Positions 25,929 through 35,006 of a stretch of DNA of 64,000 nt are shown here, piece after piece. This DNA comes from Streptomyces alfalfae (GTDB lineage: Bacteria > Actinomycetota > Actinomycetes > Streptomycetales > Streptomycetaceae): NCBI RefSeq assembly GCF_004127445.1, contig NZ_QEXM01000013.1, positions 1 to 64,000 of the forward strand, given 5' to 3'. Each line of letters opens with the position of its first letter. The first letter of the stretch is position 1. A model generated the notes under the pieces. That model worked only from the letters and a program-made list of their open reading frames with translations. It was not told where the DNA came from and did no database searches. The position numbers and the translations under genes are program-made.

Positions 25929-26754
25929 GTCATTCCCTTCTGCGCATGAGGCGGTTGGTACCGCCGCGGGGGGGGAGGCGGATCACGCCCGCCATCCGCG
26001 CACATCCCAACACGAGTTGGAGTCTGGAGGTGGTCACGCGCGCTCTTTACGTTCAAGTAAGTGAGTCATTCGGCCACGTATCCCAGATACCTGTAGGGCA
26101 TTACTTCAAGTCCTATACGCATGACGGACGTTGAGGTGAGGATCACTTCCAGCTGGTTGATGAGGGTGCTGGGCCGGCCGAGGCCTCCGGGGGTTCATCG
26201 GGGCGTCACATCAGGTATGCGATCCGGACCTAGCGAGCGACGCCCCGGGCTTACGCAAGTTGTCGCAAAACTTTTCACGGGTTGCCCGCCCGTGAGGGTT
26301 GTATGTGCGCTTTTGGGGGCCCGGTGTGTGCGTCGGCGGCCAGGGGTGCGGGAGGCGGAACATGCGTGAGGCTGACCCCGCCTGCACATCCCGCAACCGT
26401 GCGCAATTTTTTTCCGGTGATGACGCTGTAGGCGTCCTGCTCGGCGCGGTCGCACTTGGTGTGCGCTCTCCGCGCGAGCGGAGGTGAGCCGTACGTCGGC
26501 GACCAGCCCGTCCGCCGCGCCTCGTGCTCTCCGCGCGAGCGGAAGTGGAACACCCACTCAGATGATGATTTCCCTGCTGGACGCGGCACCGTGGGGGCCG
26601 TCTTGACTGTCATCGCGCTCGCCATCCTGGTGTTCGGAGCGGGCCTCATCATCCGTGTGATGTGGCCTCAGAACACCTGCCTGATCCGCAGTGCTGGTAG
26701 AGTCGCGATCTTCGGGCCCGAGCGGCCCGGAGTTTCGGTGAGGCACCACTGACC
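25929..26754. other. Long intergenic region
   Basis: Over 800 bp without a convincing gene, containing AT-richer stretches (26040-26130, 26400-26420) and a two-repeat CRISPR-like unit. A short hydrophobic frame near 26600-26680 (GAVLTVIALAILVFGAGLII) might be part of a small membrane peptide, but it has no clear start. Confidence 0.45.
26463..26552. CRISPR. Two-repeat CRISPR-like remnant, one 32-bp spacer
   Basis: GCGCTCTCCGCGCGAGCGGA with its 9-base tail and GTGCTCTCCGCGCGAGCGGA with a diverged tail are exactly 61 bp apart, giving 29-bp repeats (23 of 29 identical) and a 32-bp spacer (26492-26523). That is the geometry of actinobacterial type I-E arrays, and TCCGC-GCGA-GCGGA forms the usual repeat hairpin. 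No further repeats lie 61 bp on either side and no cas gene is in the window. Confidence 0.5.
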
Positions 26755-27531
26755 ATGACCGAACCCGGCCTGGCCGCCCGCGCACGGCTCGACAGAGCAC
26801 TGGACCGCCTGGACGCCACCTTCCGCGGGATGACCGCCAAGTCCGACGAGGTCCAGTGCGAATGCCACTGGGGCAGCCCGGAGGAGCTCGCTCTGCTGAA
26901 GCTCCCCGACACGGAACTCGACCCCGACCTCCTGCACCGCACCTGGAGCGCATCCGACTGGGATGACCACGGCGCCGTGCTGCGCCGTGTCCTGCCGCAG
27001 TTCGCCCGCGAACTGACCGGAGGCCTCGGCGCCTATGCGTGGGACATCGACAACGTCGGCGCCTCGTTCCACCGCGCTGACTGGCAGCAGTGGCCCGCGC
27101 CGCAGAGCGGAGCCGTGCGGGAATTCCTGTATGCCTGGTGGGCCCACACCCTGCTCACCCCGGACCCCGCCGTCCCCGTCCCCGAGCCCCTCGCGCTGTG
27201 TGCCGAGGCATCCGCCACCATCGGCCCCTGGCTGGCGGTCTGGGAAGCCCTCCGCCACCCGGTCACCGACCAGCACCTCACCGACACCGTCGGCCGGTGG
27301 GAGTGGGACCTCTTGGAAGACACCCTCCCCTGGCGGTCGTGGGCGTTCTGGCCGGACGAGGAAGCGGAATCCGCACGGGCGGAACTGGCCACCTGGCTCG
27401 TGCGCGAGGCCCCCGCACGCCTCCGTGCCACCGGCGCCCCCGCCGAACTCCGGCACGCCGTACGTCTGCTCGGTCTCCCCCATGCCGACCGCTGGGACGA
27501 CCCGCACGCACCGCGCCATCGCTACGCCTGA
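26755..27531 (+). CDS. Hypothetical protein, 258 aa
   Basis: An intact soluble protein starting MTEPGLAARARLDRALDRLD, acidic and Trp-rich. It has DEVQCECHWGSPEELALLKL near residues 32-51 (a possible metal-binding C-x-C-x-H), then WSASDWDDHGAVLRRVLPQF and several WxxW-rich helices. Codon use and the following region are typical of Streptomyces. I recognise no family. It stands alone after a long intergenic region. Confidence 0.6.
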   Translation: MTEPGLAARARLDRALDRLDATFRGMTAKSDEVQCECHWGSPEELALLKLPDTELDPDLLHRTWSASDWDDHGAVLRRVLPQFARELTGGLGAYAWDIDNVGASFHRADWQQWPAPQSGAVREFLYAWWAHTLLTPDPAVPVPEPLALCAEASATIGPWLAVWEALRHPVTDQHLTDTVGRWEWDLLEDTLPWRSWAFWPDEEAESARAELATWLVREAPARLRATGAPAELRHAVRLLGLPHADRWDDPHAPRHRYA

Positions 27532-28186
27532 CGTGTCCGCCCGCAGGCTCACGTTCGCCATTCGTTGTTTTTCCGGCGAGTACTGCCGGGACCCCGCCCG
27601 ACACGTCGGCCCCTGCAGTCAAACGATGATGAACTCGTGTGACAAGGCGTGCCTGTTGCACCAGGCGGATGCCGCGGGATGCCAGCCATCACCGCAGGTG
27701 GCGGTAGTCGTATCCGTTTTTCTCCGTGCAGTTTCCCCGGCCGTCGGCGTCGCGGGCCGCGACGGGAGCGGATGGGCGGGATGCCACGAACCAGCTGTCC
27801 GGTGGCCAGCTGGATCCCGAGGAGACCAGCCAAGACGCCGCCGTGTGCGAGCTGGAGGAAGAGACCGGCGCCACCGTCCCGACCGCCGAACTCCGGCAGG
27901 TCGGCGCCTTCGCCAGAGCGGTGGTGTGCAGGCCCGCCCCGGCCTCGGTCGCGGCCTGCTCGACCACGTCCCCGGCGTGTTGGTTGGCTGCCTGAAGAGA
28001 GGCCTCGCGCCGGGAGTACCGCGCCCGGCGGAAGGCCCAGCTGACCAGCCCCCGCGTGTTGTCCACGCGCTGCTCCCACGCCTGGTACGTGCGGAGTGTG
28101 CCCTCGGACGCGGCGGCCCACTGAGTGGTCCGCCGCCGGCGAGACCGAAGAGTGGGACTGCGGCCTGACCAACCGGGCAGCATCGT
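27532..28186. other. Region of gene fragments
   Basis: Contains a Nudix-box fragment (27780-27935) on the plus strand. On the minus strand a stretch of helical coding sense (RTYQAWEQRVDNTRGLVSWA, RRARYSRREASLQAANQHAG) lies around 27950-28090, with no start or stop of its own. No intact gene seen. Confidence 0.4.
27780..27935 (+). pseudogene. Nudix hydrolase fragment
   Basis: GGQLDPEETSQDAAVCELEE followed by ETGATVPTAELRQVG matches the Nudix box (G-x5-E-x7-R-E-x2-E-E-x-G), with the usual Arg changed to Cys. Nothing recognisable precedes or follows it, so only the core of the gene survives. Confidence 0.5.
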
Positions 28187-29076
28187 CTAAGAGGCCCTAA
28201 CAGAAGTTGCTGATCAAGTGGCCGTCGGCTTGTGCACTCGTTGGTCGGGGCATGGGGAAGCGTCAGTCGCGGCCGTGGATCGTGTCGGAACTGTGGTCGC
28301 TGATCGAGCCGTTGTCGCCTGAGCCGGGGCCGAAGCTGGTGGCGGGCCGGCCGCGGGTGCCGGACCGGCAGGCGTTGTACGCGATCCTGTTCGTGCTGCA
28401 CACCGGGATCCAGTGGGAGTACCTGCCGCAGGAGCTGGGCTTCGGCTCGGGCATGACCTGCTGGCGGCGCCTGGCCGCCTGGAACGAGGCCGGCGTGTGG
28501 GAGAAGCTGCACCTGGCGCTGCTGAAGAAGCTGCGGTCGGTGAAGCAGCTGGACTGGTCGCGGGCGGTGATCGACTCCTCCCGCATCCGGGCGGCCCGCA
28601 GAGGCCCAAAAGCGGTCCCAGCCCGGTCGACCGCGCACGACCGGGCAGCAAGCATCACGTCCTGGTCGACGGCCAGGGCATCCCGCTCGCGGAGTCGCTG
28701 ACCGGCGGCAACCGCAACGACGTCACCCAGCTGACCCCGCTGCTGGACAAGGTCCCACCCGTGGCCGGCACGGTCGGGCGGCCACGCAGACACCCCGACA
28801 TGCTGTTCGCCGACCGCGGTTACGACCACGACAAGTACCGGCGACTGCTGTGGCAGCGCGGTATCCGCCCGGTGATCGCCGAACGCGGCCAGCCGCACGG
28901 CTCCGGCCTGGGCATCTTCCGCTGGGTCGTCGAACGCACCATCTCCTGGCTCCACGGCTTCCACCGCCTGCGCATCCGCTGGGAACGACGAGACGACATC
29001 CACGAGGCCTTCCTCGGCCTCGCCACCTGCCTCATCACCCACCGACACGTCCAACGCCTTTGTTGGGACCTCTTAG
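28187..29076 (+). mobile_element. IS5-family (IS427-like) element
   Basis: Imperfect terminal repeats CTAAGAGGCCCTAACAGA (left) and CTAAGAGGTCCCAACAAA (right, complement) bound an 890-bp element. The flanking TA pairs fit the IS427 group. The transposase spans two frames. Confidence 0.75.
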
Positions 29077-29285
29077 TCACACCGGGGCGCACGGGCCGTT
29101 CGGGGTACGGCTGCTACAGGTCGAACTCCAGGTGTTCGATGTCCGTGAAGCGGACCTCTTCCAGGCTGCCGGCGCGGCGGCCGCCGTCCTGGAAGTACAC
29201 CTCCCTGAGTCCTTCGGCCACGATCTCCTGGAGTTGCTGGTCGGGGGCGCCGGTCTCCTGGGCGTCGAAGAGGCGGGCGGCGTAG
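28252..29285 (+). CDS. IS5-family transposase, two-frame
   Basis: The first frame (ATG 28252, open to 28701) has SELWSLIEPLSPEPG, GIQWEYLPQELGFGSGMTCW and the first Asp in LDWSRAVIDSSRIRAARRG. The second frame carries GSKHHVLVDGQGIPLAESLT, the second Asp in MLFADRGYDHDKYR and the Glu in FRWVVERTISWLHGFHRLRI. The switch is near AGGCCCAAAAGCGG (about 28603-28616), a plausible slippery site, as used by IS427 elements. The second frame runs past the right IR to a stop at 29285, opposite tpg. Confidence 0.7.
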
Positions 29286-29674
29286 ACGGGCGGCAGGGCG
29301 ACGGTCAGGTGCCGGATGCGGTCCTGGTCCGTCGACCCGATCGGGGCCGTGTAGCCCATGCGGGCGCGGGTGTCGATGACGATGCCGCCCGTGCTGGCCG
29401 CCTTCTGCCGGGCCTTGGCCCGGATCTGCGGCTGCCAGCGCTTCTTCACCTCGCGCTCCAGGCGCGCGGCGAGGCCGGGGCGGGGCTTTTTGATCTGGTC
29501 CTTCACGTACCGCTCGACGGTCCGCTGGGAGACCCGCAGCATCTGGGCGACCTGCTTGGTGCTGCCCTTCATCTGCCTGACCAGGTACCGCATCTGTGCG
29601 CCGGCCGACTTCGGCGCCGGGCGGGTGAACGCCTTCTGCACCGCGGCCTCCAGGCCGTCACCGAACAGGCTCAT
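29114..29674 (-). CDS. tpg: Telomere terminal protein Tpg
   Basis: 186 aa, the canonical size. Tpg is linked to the 5' ends of linear Streptomyces replicons and primes synthesis that fills the 3' overhang. The N-terminal helix-turn-helix reads STKQVAQMLRVSQRTVERYV, followed by the basic DQIKKPRPGLAARLEREVKK and RWQPQIRAKARQKA, then IDTRARMGYTAPIGSTDQDR, the RLFDAQETGAPDQQLQ helix and the acidic tail DIEHLEFDL. It begins 12 bp after tap ends, the standard tap-tpg operon, with a purine-rich Shine-Dalgarno before the ATG. Confidence 0.92.
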   Translation of the reverse strand: MSLFGDGLEAAVQKAFTRPAPKSAGAQMRYLVRQMKGSTKQVAQMLRVSQRTVERYVKDQIKKPRPGLAARLEREVKKRWQPQIRAKARQKAASTGGIVIDTRARMGYTAPIGSTDQDRIRHLTVALPPVYAARLFDAQETGAPDQQLQEIVAEGLREVYFQDGGRRAGSLEEVRFTDIEHLEFDL

Positions 29675-29686
29675 CGTGGCCTACTC

Positions 29687-31942
29687 CTACTCTCCGTTGT
29701 CGACGTCGGTGACGGTGCCGTCCTTGATGTACCGGGCGAGGTTGAGCTCAGGGGCGTTGAACCGCTCCCGGACTCCCTCGCCCCACAGGACGTCCTGCGT
29801 GCCCTCGTGCTTGACCAGGCCGGGGTTGATGCCGAGCTTGAAGCCGCCGGGCAGCGGCTTGCCCTCCCGGTAGGGCAGGAAGTCCAGCGGCGAGGGCCCG
29901 TTGGAGGCGTACACGACGCAGTCGGAGAGGATCGCGATCGGATACTGCCCGGTGAACGACGCGTGCTTGACGATCTTGCGGTGCAGGTTGATCCGGGTGC
30001 GGGAGATGACCGCCGCGCGGATGTCCGGCCGCCACGTCGGGCGGTACATGGCGCGCCACGGCTCGCCGGGCTTCCAGCCCTCGCCCCGGGGTCGTTCGCG
30101 CAGCTTGCCCAGACCGCCCTTGACCGTCGCCTTGATCGCGGACGTCACGATCGCCAGCTCGGGGTCGCGGTCCTTGTAGCCGTCCATCGCCGTGAGGAAG
30201 TCGGCCGGGGCGAGGTCGGCGTCGACGCCGAGGTCGGCCATCGTGGCGAGGTAGGCGTCGCGCAGCCGGGTGTACCAGGCGTCCAGGTAGCGGCCGTTGT
30301 CGTACCGGACCCACGCCTCGATCGGGCGCACCTCGTAGCCGAGTTCCTGCGCGTACGCGACGGTGGGCGTCGCGTACCAGGCCGGTCCCTCGGGGCGCTC
30401 GCCCTTCGGCGTGAACGGGGAGGGCAGCAGGCTGCCGTCCAGCTCCACCCACTCCTTGCCGGCCTTCACGCGGGACAGGTCGACGTGGGAGAGGTCGACC
30501 AGCCAGGAGCCGGGCAGCTTCGGGTCGAACACCGGGGCCGTGACGTGTGTCGCCTCACCGAGGCCGATGTTCAGGCCGTTGGCGCCGGCGGCGAAGGCCA
30601 TGTTGACGTCGATGCCGACCAGGTGGCGCAGGGTGCACTCCGCGTCGGTCATCGGACGGGCCCAGTCGTACGCCTCCTCGAACAGTTTCTCCGCCGGGCC
30701 GCGCACGTGGAAGCGGGGCAGGTCCTTGAGGACGGGGTGGCCGTCGGGGACCTCGCACGGCGGCCAGTTCATCGGGTCGATGGCGTCCTTGCCCAGCGAG
30801 CCGGGGTTGTGCTCGGAGTGCCGCTTGCCGTCGGCGTCGGCCTCGGAGGCGCGGGTCGGCGGGTGCAGTGCGGTCATCAGTTCCAGGCCGGTGACGGCGG
30901 TGGAGCCGCGCGGCGTCATGACCCGGGAGGCGTACACGCCCAGGACGCGGGCGAGTTCGGCGGGCGGGAGCTGTCCGGCCTGGCCCCAGTGCCGGGTGTC
31001 CAGCGCGTTCCACGAGGGGATGCACAGCTGCAAGCAGGCCCGCTCCGAACCGGTGGCGGGGCGGTAGATCCGCGCCCACGGCCCGAACCCGCGCTTCGTC
31101 AGCTTCCAGTCCGCGCGCACGAGCTGCTTGATGACCCTGTGGCTCTCCGGGATCCGCCCGGCGTGCTTCTCCTCCTCCGTGAGCGTGACGGGCAGGCCGT
31201 AGCGCTCCAGCGCGGCCTCGGTGAGGACGATGAGCGGGTCGGCGTCCTTGCCCGGCCCGGCGAGCTTCGGCTGACCGAGCTTCGCTTCACGCAGCGTCCA
31301 GTCGACCAGGGCCGGGATGCTCTTGGCGGGCACGTCCAGGACCGGGCCGCCGATGCAGTACGCCAGCACTTGCCCGTCCTCGACGTCGACGACCGCGAGC
31401 GGTCCGTTCTCGAACCGCGGATCGGCGCCGCCCGCCGGGGCCCCGGCCGGGGCCGCCTTCTTCACACCCCGACGGCGCGACGTCGGCGACGTCCTGGTGG
31501 TGCGCGCCGGACGGGTCGTGGCCGCCGGAGCAGCGGCGACGGGAGTACGGGCGGGGGTCTGAGTGTTCTCGGCGGGAGTCGTGTCCGCAGCCTCAGAGGC
31601 CTCCCCCATGGAGAGAGTCCGCGCTTCCGCCGGGGCGGGTGTGGCGGTGAACGTGGTCGGCGCCGCGGCGTCGGGGACGGGCGTGGCCGTGTCGGCCGGG
31701 GCGGCGGGGTAGAGCTCCGCGAGCTTGTCCAGCAGCCGGGCGTAGGCGTCGCGCTCGGGCGGGCGGGGCTCGGTCTTGCCGTTCTCCCAGCCGGACACCG
31801 TGGCCCGGCGCACCTTCAGTGCGGTGGCCACTTCGTCGATCGTCAGGCCGTGCGCGGCACGCAGCCGCTTGCGCTCCGCCGGTGGCGGCAGCGTGGCGCG
31901 GGACGCGAGCAGTGCGTCGACCGCGTCGAACAACTCGGACAT
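29687..31942 (-). CDS. tap: Telomere-associated protein Tap
   Basis: 751 aa, close to the roughly 740 aa of known Tap proteins. Tap binds the single-stranded 3' overhang of the telomere and brings Tpg to it. The N-terminal Xre-type helix-turn-helix (LRAAHGLTIDEVATALKVRR, then ATVSGWENGKTEPRP) is at about residues 28-62. A Pro/Ala/Thr-rich linker (to about 165) leads to the large conserved region with RFENGPLAVVDVEDGQVLAY and the polymerase-like VGIDVNMAFAAGANGLNIGL. The C-terminus (NAPELNLARYIKDGTVTDVD) abuts tpg. GGAGGTGTTCC precedes the ATG. Confidence 0.92.
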   Translation of the reverse strand: MSELFDAVDALLASRATLPPPAERKRLRAAHGLTIDEVATALKVRRATVSGWENGKTEPRPPERDAYARLLDKLAELYPAAPADTATPVPDAAAPTTFTATPAPAEARTLSMGEASEAADTTPAENTQTPARTPVAAAPAATTRPARTTRTSPTSRRRGVKKAAPAGAPAGGADPRFENGPLAVVDVEDGQVLAYCIGGPVLDVPAKSIPALVDWTLREAKLGQPKLAGPGKDADPLIVLTEAALERYGLPVTLTEEEKHAGRIPESHRVIKQLVRADWKLTKRGFGPWARIYRPATGSERACLQLCIPSWNALDTRHWGQAGQLPPAELARVLGVYASRVMTPRGSTAVTGLELMTALHPPTRASEADADGKRHSEHNPGSLGKDAIDPMNWPPCEVPDGHPVLKDLPRFHVRGPAEKLFEEAYDWARPMTDAECTLRHLVGIDVNMAFAAGANGLNIGLGEATHVTAPVFDPKLPGSWLVDLSHVDLSRVKAGKEWVELDGSLLPSPFTPKGERPEGPAWYATPTVAYAQELGYEVRPIEAWVRYDNGRYLDAWYTRLRDAYLATMADLGVDADLAPADFLTAMDGYKDRDPELAIVTSAIKATVKGGLGKLRERPRGEGWKPGEPWRAMYRPTWRPDIRAAVISRTRINLHRKIVKHASFTGQYPIAILSDCVVYASNGPSPLDFLPYREGKPLPGGFKLGINPGLVKHEGTQDVLWGEGVRERFNAPELNLARYIKDGTVTDVDNGE

Positions 31943-32134
31943 GGAACACCTCCCGGCCGAGATTCTGCCCCATGAAACGCACGATCCCCGTACGTTTCGC
32001 GTATCTATGGCGTATGAACAGCGTTCAGTAGCGGTAAGGGGGCCTGGCCAGGAAGGGCTGGAAACCGTCGCGTCGCCCCCGAGTGCCCTGGGGAGATATG
32101 GGCGGTCATATGCGCGGAGTAATCAGGGGGTCAC

Positions 32135-33091
32135 GTGGGGTGGAAAGACGCGGTCGGCGATGCCATGAAGGAACTGGAGGCGATACGACAGCAACTCGCA
32201 CGTCTCGATGACCCGAGGGTCGGGCTGGCAGCGCTGCACGGTGACGTCACGCAGGGCCGCCTGAAGATCCTGGAACAGCTTCAGGCCGGCGTCACCGGAC
32301 TGCGTGAGGAGAACCGGGAGGTCCGCCGCCGTCAGGACCGGATGATCAGCGACCTGAACGAGACGCGGGGGGAGCTCCGGCAGCTCCTGGACCTTGTCGA
32401 CCTGCTGCGTCACTTCGCACCTCCCGAAGGGACAGGTGACACCTCCAGCAAGGGCACGCGGAAACGGGAGACTGCCCAGCCGCCCGGACCCGAGGCCGAC
32501 TACGACTCCTCCGCCAGCGCCGAAAGGCATCCACCCGTATCAACCGACAACGACTCCCAGGGGGAAACCGTGGAGAACGCCGAGCACCGGCCGCAGCCTG
32601 AGACCGGCGAGCACCAGGACCTCGCGCTGAAGCGTGCCATCGAGGCCGCCTACCAGGGCGCCGGCGCTTCCGCCGGCCAACCCGCCGCTGCCACGTCGCA
32701 GGCCTCCGCCGACGCGGAAGATCCGCAGGTCGCCCACGGTGTCCTGCTGCTGACGGCCGCCGGTGTAGCCTCCGCCAAACTGATCGCGCACCGCGACACC
32801 TGGGAGTGGCTCACCGCCCTGGCCGTCGACCACAGCCACTTCCGCACCCCGCCCTCAGTCGAGGACATCAAGGAAGGCCGCGTCCAGACCGTCCTGTCCG
32901 GACGCTCCCTCATCGCCCTGCTCATCGAGCTGTGGAACACCCGCTCCACCGCCACCCCGCTGCAGGGCGACTGGGCACTGGCCATGACCACCTACAACCG
33001 CATCGCGGCCGAACTCACCGACGTCAACGGACAGGGCGAGACCATCCGCATCGTCCTGGACGACGGTCTCCCTAACGAGACCGGCGACTGA
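32135..33091 (+). CDS. Coiled-coil protein divergent from tap
   Basis: 318 aa. Residues 1-90 form a long coiled coil (DAMKELEAIRQQLARLDDPR, QLQAGVTGLREENREVRRRQ, LNETRGELRQLLDLVDLLRH). A low-complexity acidic linker follows (about 95-165), then a compact helical C-terminal domain (VAHGVLLLTAAGVASAKLIA, TWEWLTALAVDHSHF, GRSLIALLIELWNTRS). The GTG start follows CAGGGGGTCAC. It shares the 190-bp intergenic region with tap, which suggests co-regulation and a possible role in telomere or plasmid maintenance. No known family recognised. Confidence 0.65.
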   Translation: MGWKDAVGDAMKELEAIRQQLARLDDPRVGLAALHGDVTQGRLKILEQLQAGVTGLREENREVRRRQDRMISDLNETRGELRQLLDLVDLLRHFAPPEGTGDTSSKGTRKRETAQPPGPEADYDSSASAERHPPVSTDNDSQGETVENAEHRPQPETGEHQDLALKRAIEAAYQGAGASAGQPAAATSQASADAEDPQVAHGVLLLTAAGVASAKLIAHRDTWEWLTALAVDHSHFRTPPSVEDIKEGRVQTVLSGRSLIALLIELWNTRSTATPLQGDWALAMTTYNRIAAELTDVNGQGETIRIVLDDGLPNETGD

Positions 33092-33613
33092 CCGGGAGCA
33101 GACGACGGCCGCCCGGATCAAGCCGGGCGGCCGTCCTGATCCGCGAGCTGGGGGCCCGCTGGAACGGCGTCCACACCTGGTGGTGGGCGGCGAGTGCCAC
33201 GCGGAAGCCTTCGGAGACGTCGTCGCGGGTCTTCACCGGTCCGGCAGGCGTGGACCCGGGCGCCGGGCCGGTGACAGGGACGGGGGCAGCGGGGAAATTG
33301 CCCGGCTGGCGGGCCCGGACCGCGCGCACGAGGACCGCCCCGGGTGCCTGCTCGTTGACGGCGGTGATGATCCGGAGGTTCATCAAGCGCAGTTGGGTGG
33401 CGGATGCGGATGAGTCGGGGAGCGGGTCGAGCCGGCCGGTGGCGGGGTCGAGGGCAATGGCGGTGGTGTGGGCAGCGAGTTGGGGGCGACGGCATACTCG
33501 TCCGGGGCGAGCCGGTACCAGGGCGTGACGTGTTCGCCGCCGGCGGCCAGGACTTCGCGGCGGGTCTCGTAGTAATGGCGGGCCAGGGGCAGTGTGATGG
33601 GCAGGGTGGTCAT
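33072..33613 (-). pseudogene. Hypothetical gene with a frameshift
   Basis: It starts MTTLPITLPLARHYYETRRE at 33613 and reads to APDEYAVAP. At a run of five Cs (minus strand, about 33485) sense moves frame to QLAAHTTAIALDPATGRLDP, ATQLRLMNLRIITAVNEQAP and FRVALAAHHQVWTPF. Without the shift it would be a roughly 170-aa protein of unknown function. The homopolymer makes sequencing error as likely as true mutation. The far 3' end overlaps the opposing terminator and is probably not native. Confidence 0.5.
33104..33135 (+). terminator. Strong hairpin terminator
   Basis: GACGGCCGCCCGG and CCGGGCGGCCGTC pair perfectly over 13 bp around ATCAAG, 13 bp after the coiled-coil gene. Confidence 0.8.
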
Positions 33614-33678
33614 GCCGGTGGGAACGCCGACGCGCCGGGTTCTGTGACAGCGCGCCGGGTCTCGTCCTTCCGTCGCGG

Positions 33679-34356
33679 CTACTGGCGGGCCCCTGCCTGC
33701 TCGTCTGCGGCCGTGACCGTGGCGGGCTTTCCTTCCTGCAGCTGCTGAAGTCGCTTCAACGTCGCGGAGAGCATGGTCTGTGCGCCAGAGGGGTCGCCGC
33801 CGGTGGCGCCGTCGATCTGCACGCGGATGTTGACGCGGCCGGAGCGGACGTATCCGTCGACGCTGTCCTCGCTGGCCCCCGGGTTGATCACGAGTGTGTT
33901 CTCGTCACCCACGGGCTGCTCGGGCTTCTGCTGCTTGTTCGTCTCATGGCCCTTCCACGCGGTGTAGGCGCTGTGGGCGTCTTCGGCTGTATCGAAGAGG
34001 CAGATGTACAGGGACGCCATGTTGAGCGTGGAGCCGTTGTACTCATAGTCGACGTCCGAGCCGCGGACCCACCCCTTGGGGATGGAGTCGTCGTCCCTCT
34101 CGTTGCAGTACTGCCCTTCGGTCGTCGACTTGCTGTCGTGCACGGTGTACCCGTGAAGTGTTTCGCCATCGCCCAGCAGGGCCTGGGTCAGGTGAGCCTG
34201 GCTGAGGTTCTTCGTGATCGGCTTCGGAGCTGGAGAAGAGACCGGCTTGTCTCCGCCCGAGGCGGGGTCCGGCTCATCGCTGCTGGAGGAGGAGCAGGCG
34301 GTAAGCGCGGCCGCTCCGGCGAGGACAGTGACAAGGGCGACTCGCACACGTGACAT
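33679..34356 (-). CDS. Secreted lipoprotein of unknown function
   Basis: 225 aa. The signal peptide (SRVRVALVTVLAGAAALTAC) ends in a lipobox LTAC, so the Cys near residue 20 is probably lipidated. A Ser/Pro-rich linker leads to a globular domain with two further cysteines in the pattern EGQYCNERDD and LYICLFDTAEDAHSAY. It resembles the sensor-like or DUF lipoproteins common in Streptomyces. A GTG 6 bp further upstream is an alternative start. Confidence 0.75.
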   Translation of the reverse strand: MSRVRVALVTVLAGAAALTACSSSSSDEPDPASGGDKPVSSPAPKPITKNLSQAHLTQALLGDGETLHGYTVHDSKSTTEGQYCNERDDDSIPKGWVRGSDVDYEYNGSTLNMASLYICLFDTAEDAHSAYTAWKGHETNKQQKPEQPVGDENTLVINPGASEDSVDGYVRSGRVNIRVQIDGATGGDPSGAQTMLSATLKRLQQLQEGKPATVTAADEQAGARQ

Positions 34357-34520
34357 GAACACAGCCTAACCACCTTGATCACCAGCGAGCCACGCCCGGT
34401 GGTTCGCAGTCGAGTCCTCTGTCGAGGGATGCCAACGGCGCCTGAGCGGAGCGAAGGCTCCGTAACTGCTCGATGGCCTCAGAGGACGTCTGGCTCGTGC
34501 GTTTTGCGGATCATTGCCAT

Positions 34521-34836
34521 TTATGCGGCTTGCCAGATTGAGGCGGTTTCGCCGGTTGCTGGTTTGGCGACGGTGGATACGGCCGCGAGGCGGTCGGCCC
34601 GGGCCTTGGTGATCGTGGGGTGGGCGGCCGCAGTGCGGATCAGGAGCTGTTTGCCGGCTTCGTTGCCGGAGGCGCTGGCTGCGGTGACCATGACCAGCAG
34701 TAACAGGCCGGGGTGTCGACGACGATACTGCGTTTGCGGCCCACGATTTCCTTTCCGGCGTCGATGCCCTGGGTGGTGGTGTGGGGCACTGTGGGCGGTT
34801 CTGACGGACTGTGAGTCGATGACACAGGCGGTCGGC
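34521..34836 (-). pseudogene. IS5-family transposase remnant
   Basis: Pieces in two frames: KPTACVIDSQSVRTAHSAPH (first catalytic Asp), then GIDAGKEIVGRKRSIVVDTP and a degraded VMVTAASASGNEAGKQLLIR. Neither the N-terminal domain nor the second Asp and Glu blocks remain. No terminal repeats were identified. Confidence 0.6.
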
Positions 34837-34841
34837 TTCAG

Positions 34842-35006
34842 ATCTTCACCTACATCGCCAACTACGAGAACGCACACATCGCCCGCGCCTGGATGCTGGG
34901 CGTGAACCCCCAGCTCGACGACGACTCCCCCATCGAGGCGATCGCCGACGGCCGCGCCAAGGACGTCATGGCCGCGGCACGCTCGTTGCAGCGCGGAGAC
35001 CTCTGA
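34842..35006 (+). pseudogene. 3' remnant of a regulator-like gene
   Basis: A frame without a start reads TYIANYENAHIARAWMLGVN, PQLDDDSPIEAIADGRAKDV and MAAARSLQRGDL-stop. This resembles the C-terminal tail of Xre/MbcA-type antitoxin or regulator proteins, where 'PxxxLDGxSPxEAIxxGR' is typical. The IS5 remnant removed the 5' part. Confidence 0.5.

Noticed and set aside
26463..26552. Simple REP-type hairpin repeat
   Set aside because: Considered for the two GC hairpins, but the exact 61-bp period and 29-bp length favour a CRISPR-like unit; kept as moderate confidence.
28850..31975. 1041-codon open frame on the plus strand
   Set aside because: It is the antisense shadow of tap and tpg, produced by GC-rich codon bias; it lacks a start signal and family features.
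34380..34450. tRNA-like TTCGCAGTCGAGTCC
   Set aside because: No acceptor or anticodon arms could be folded around it.
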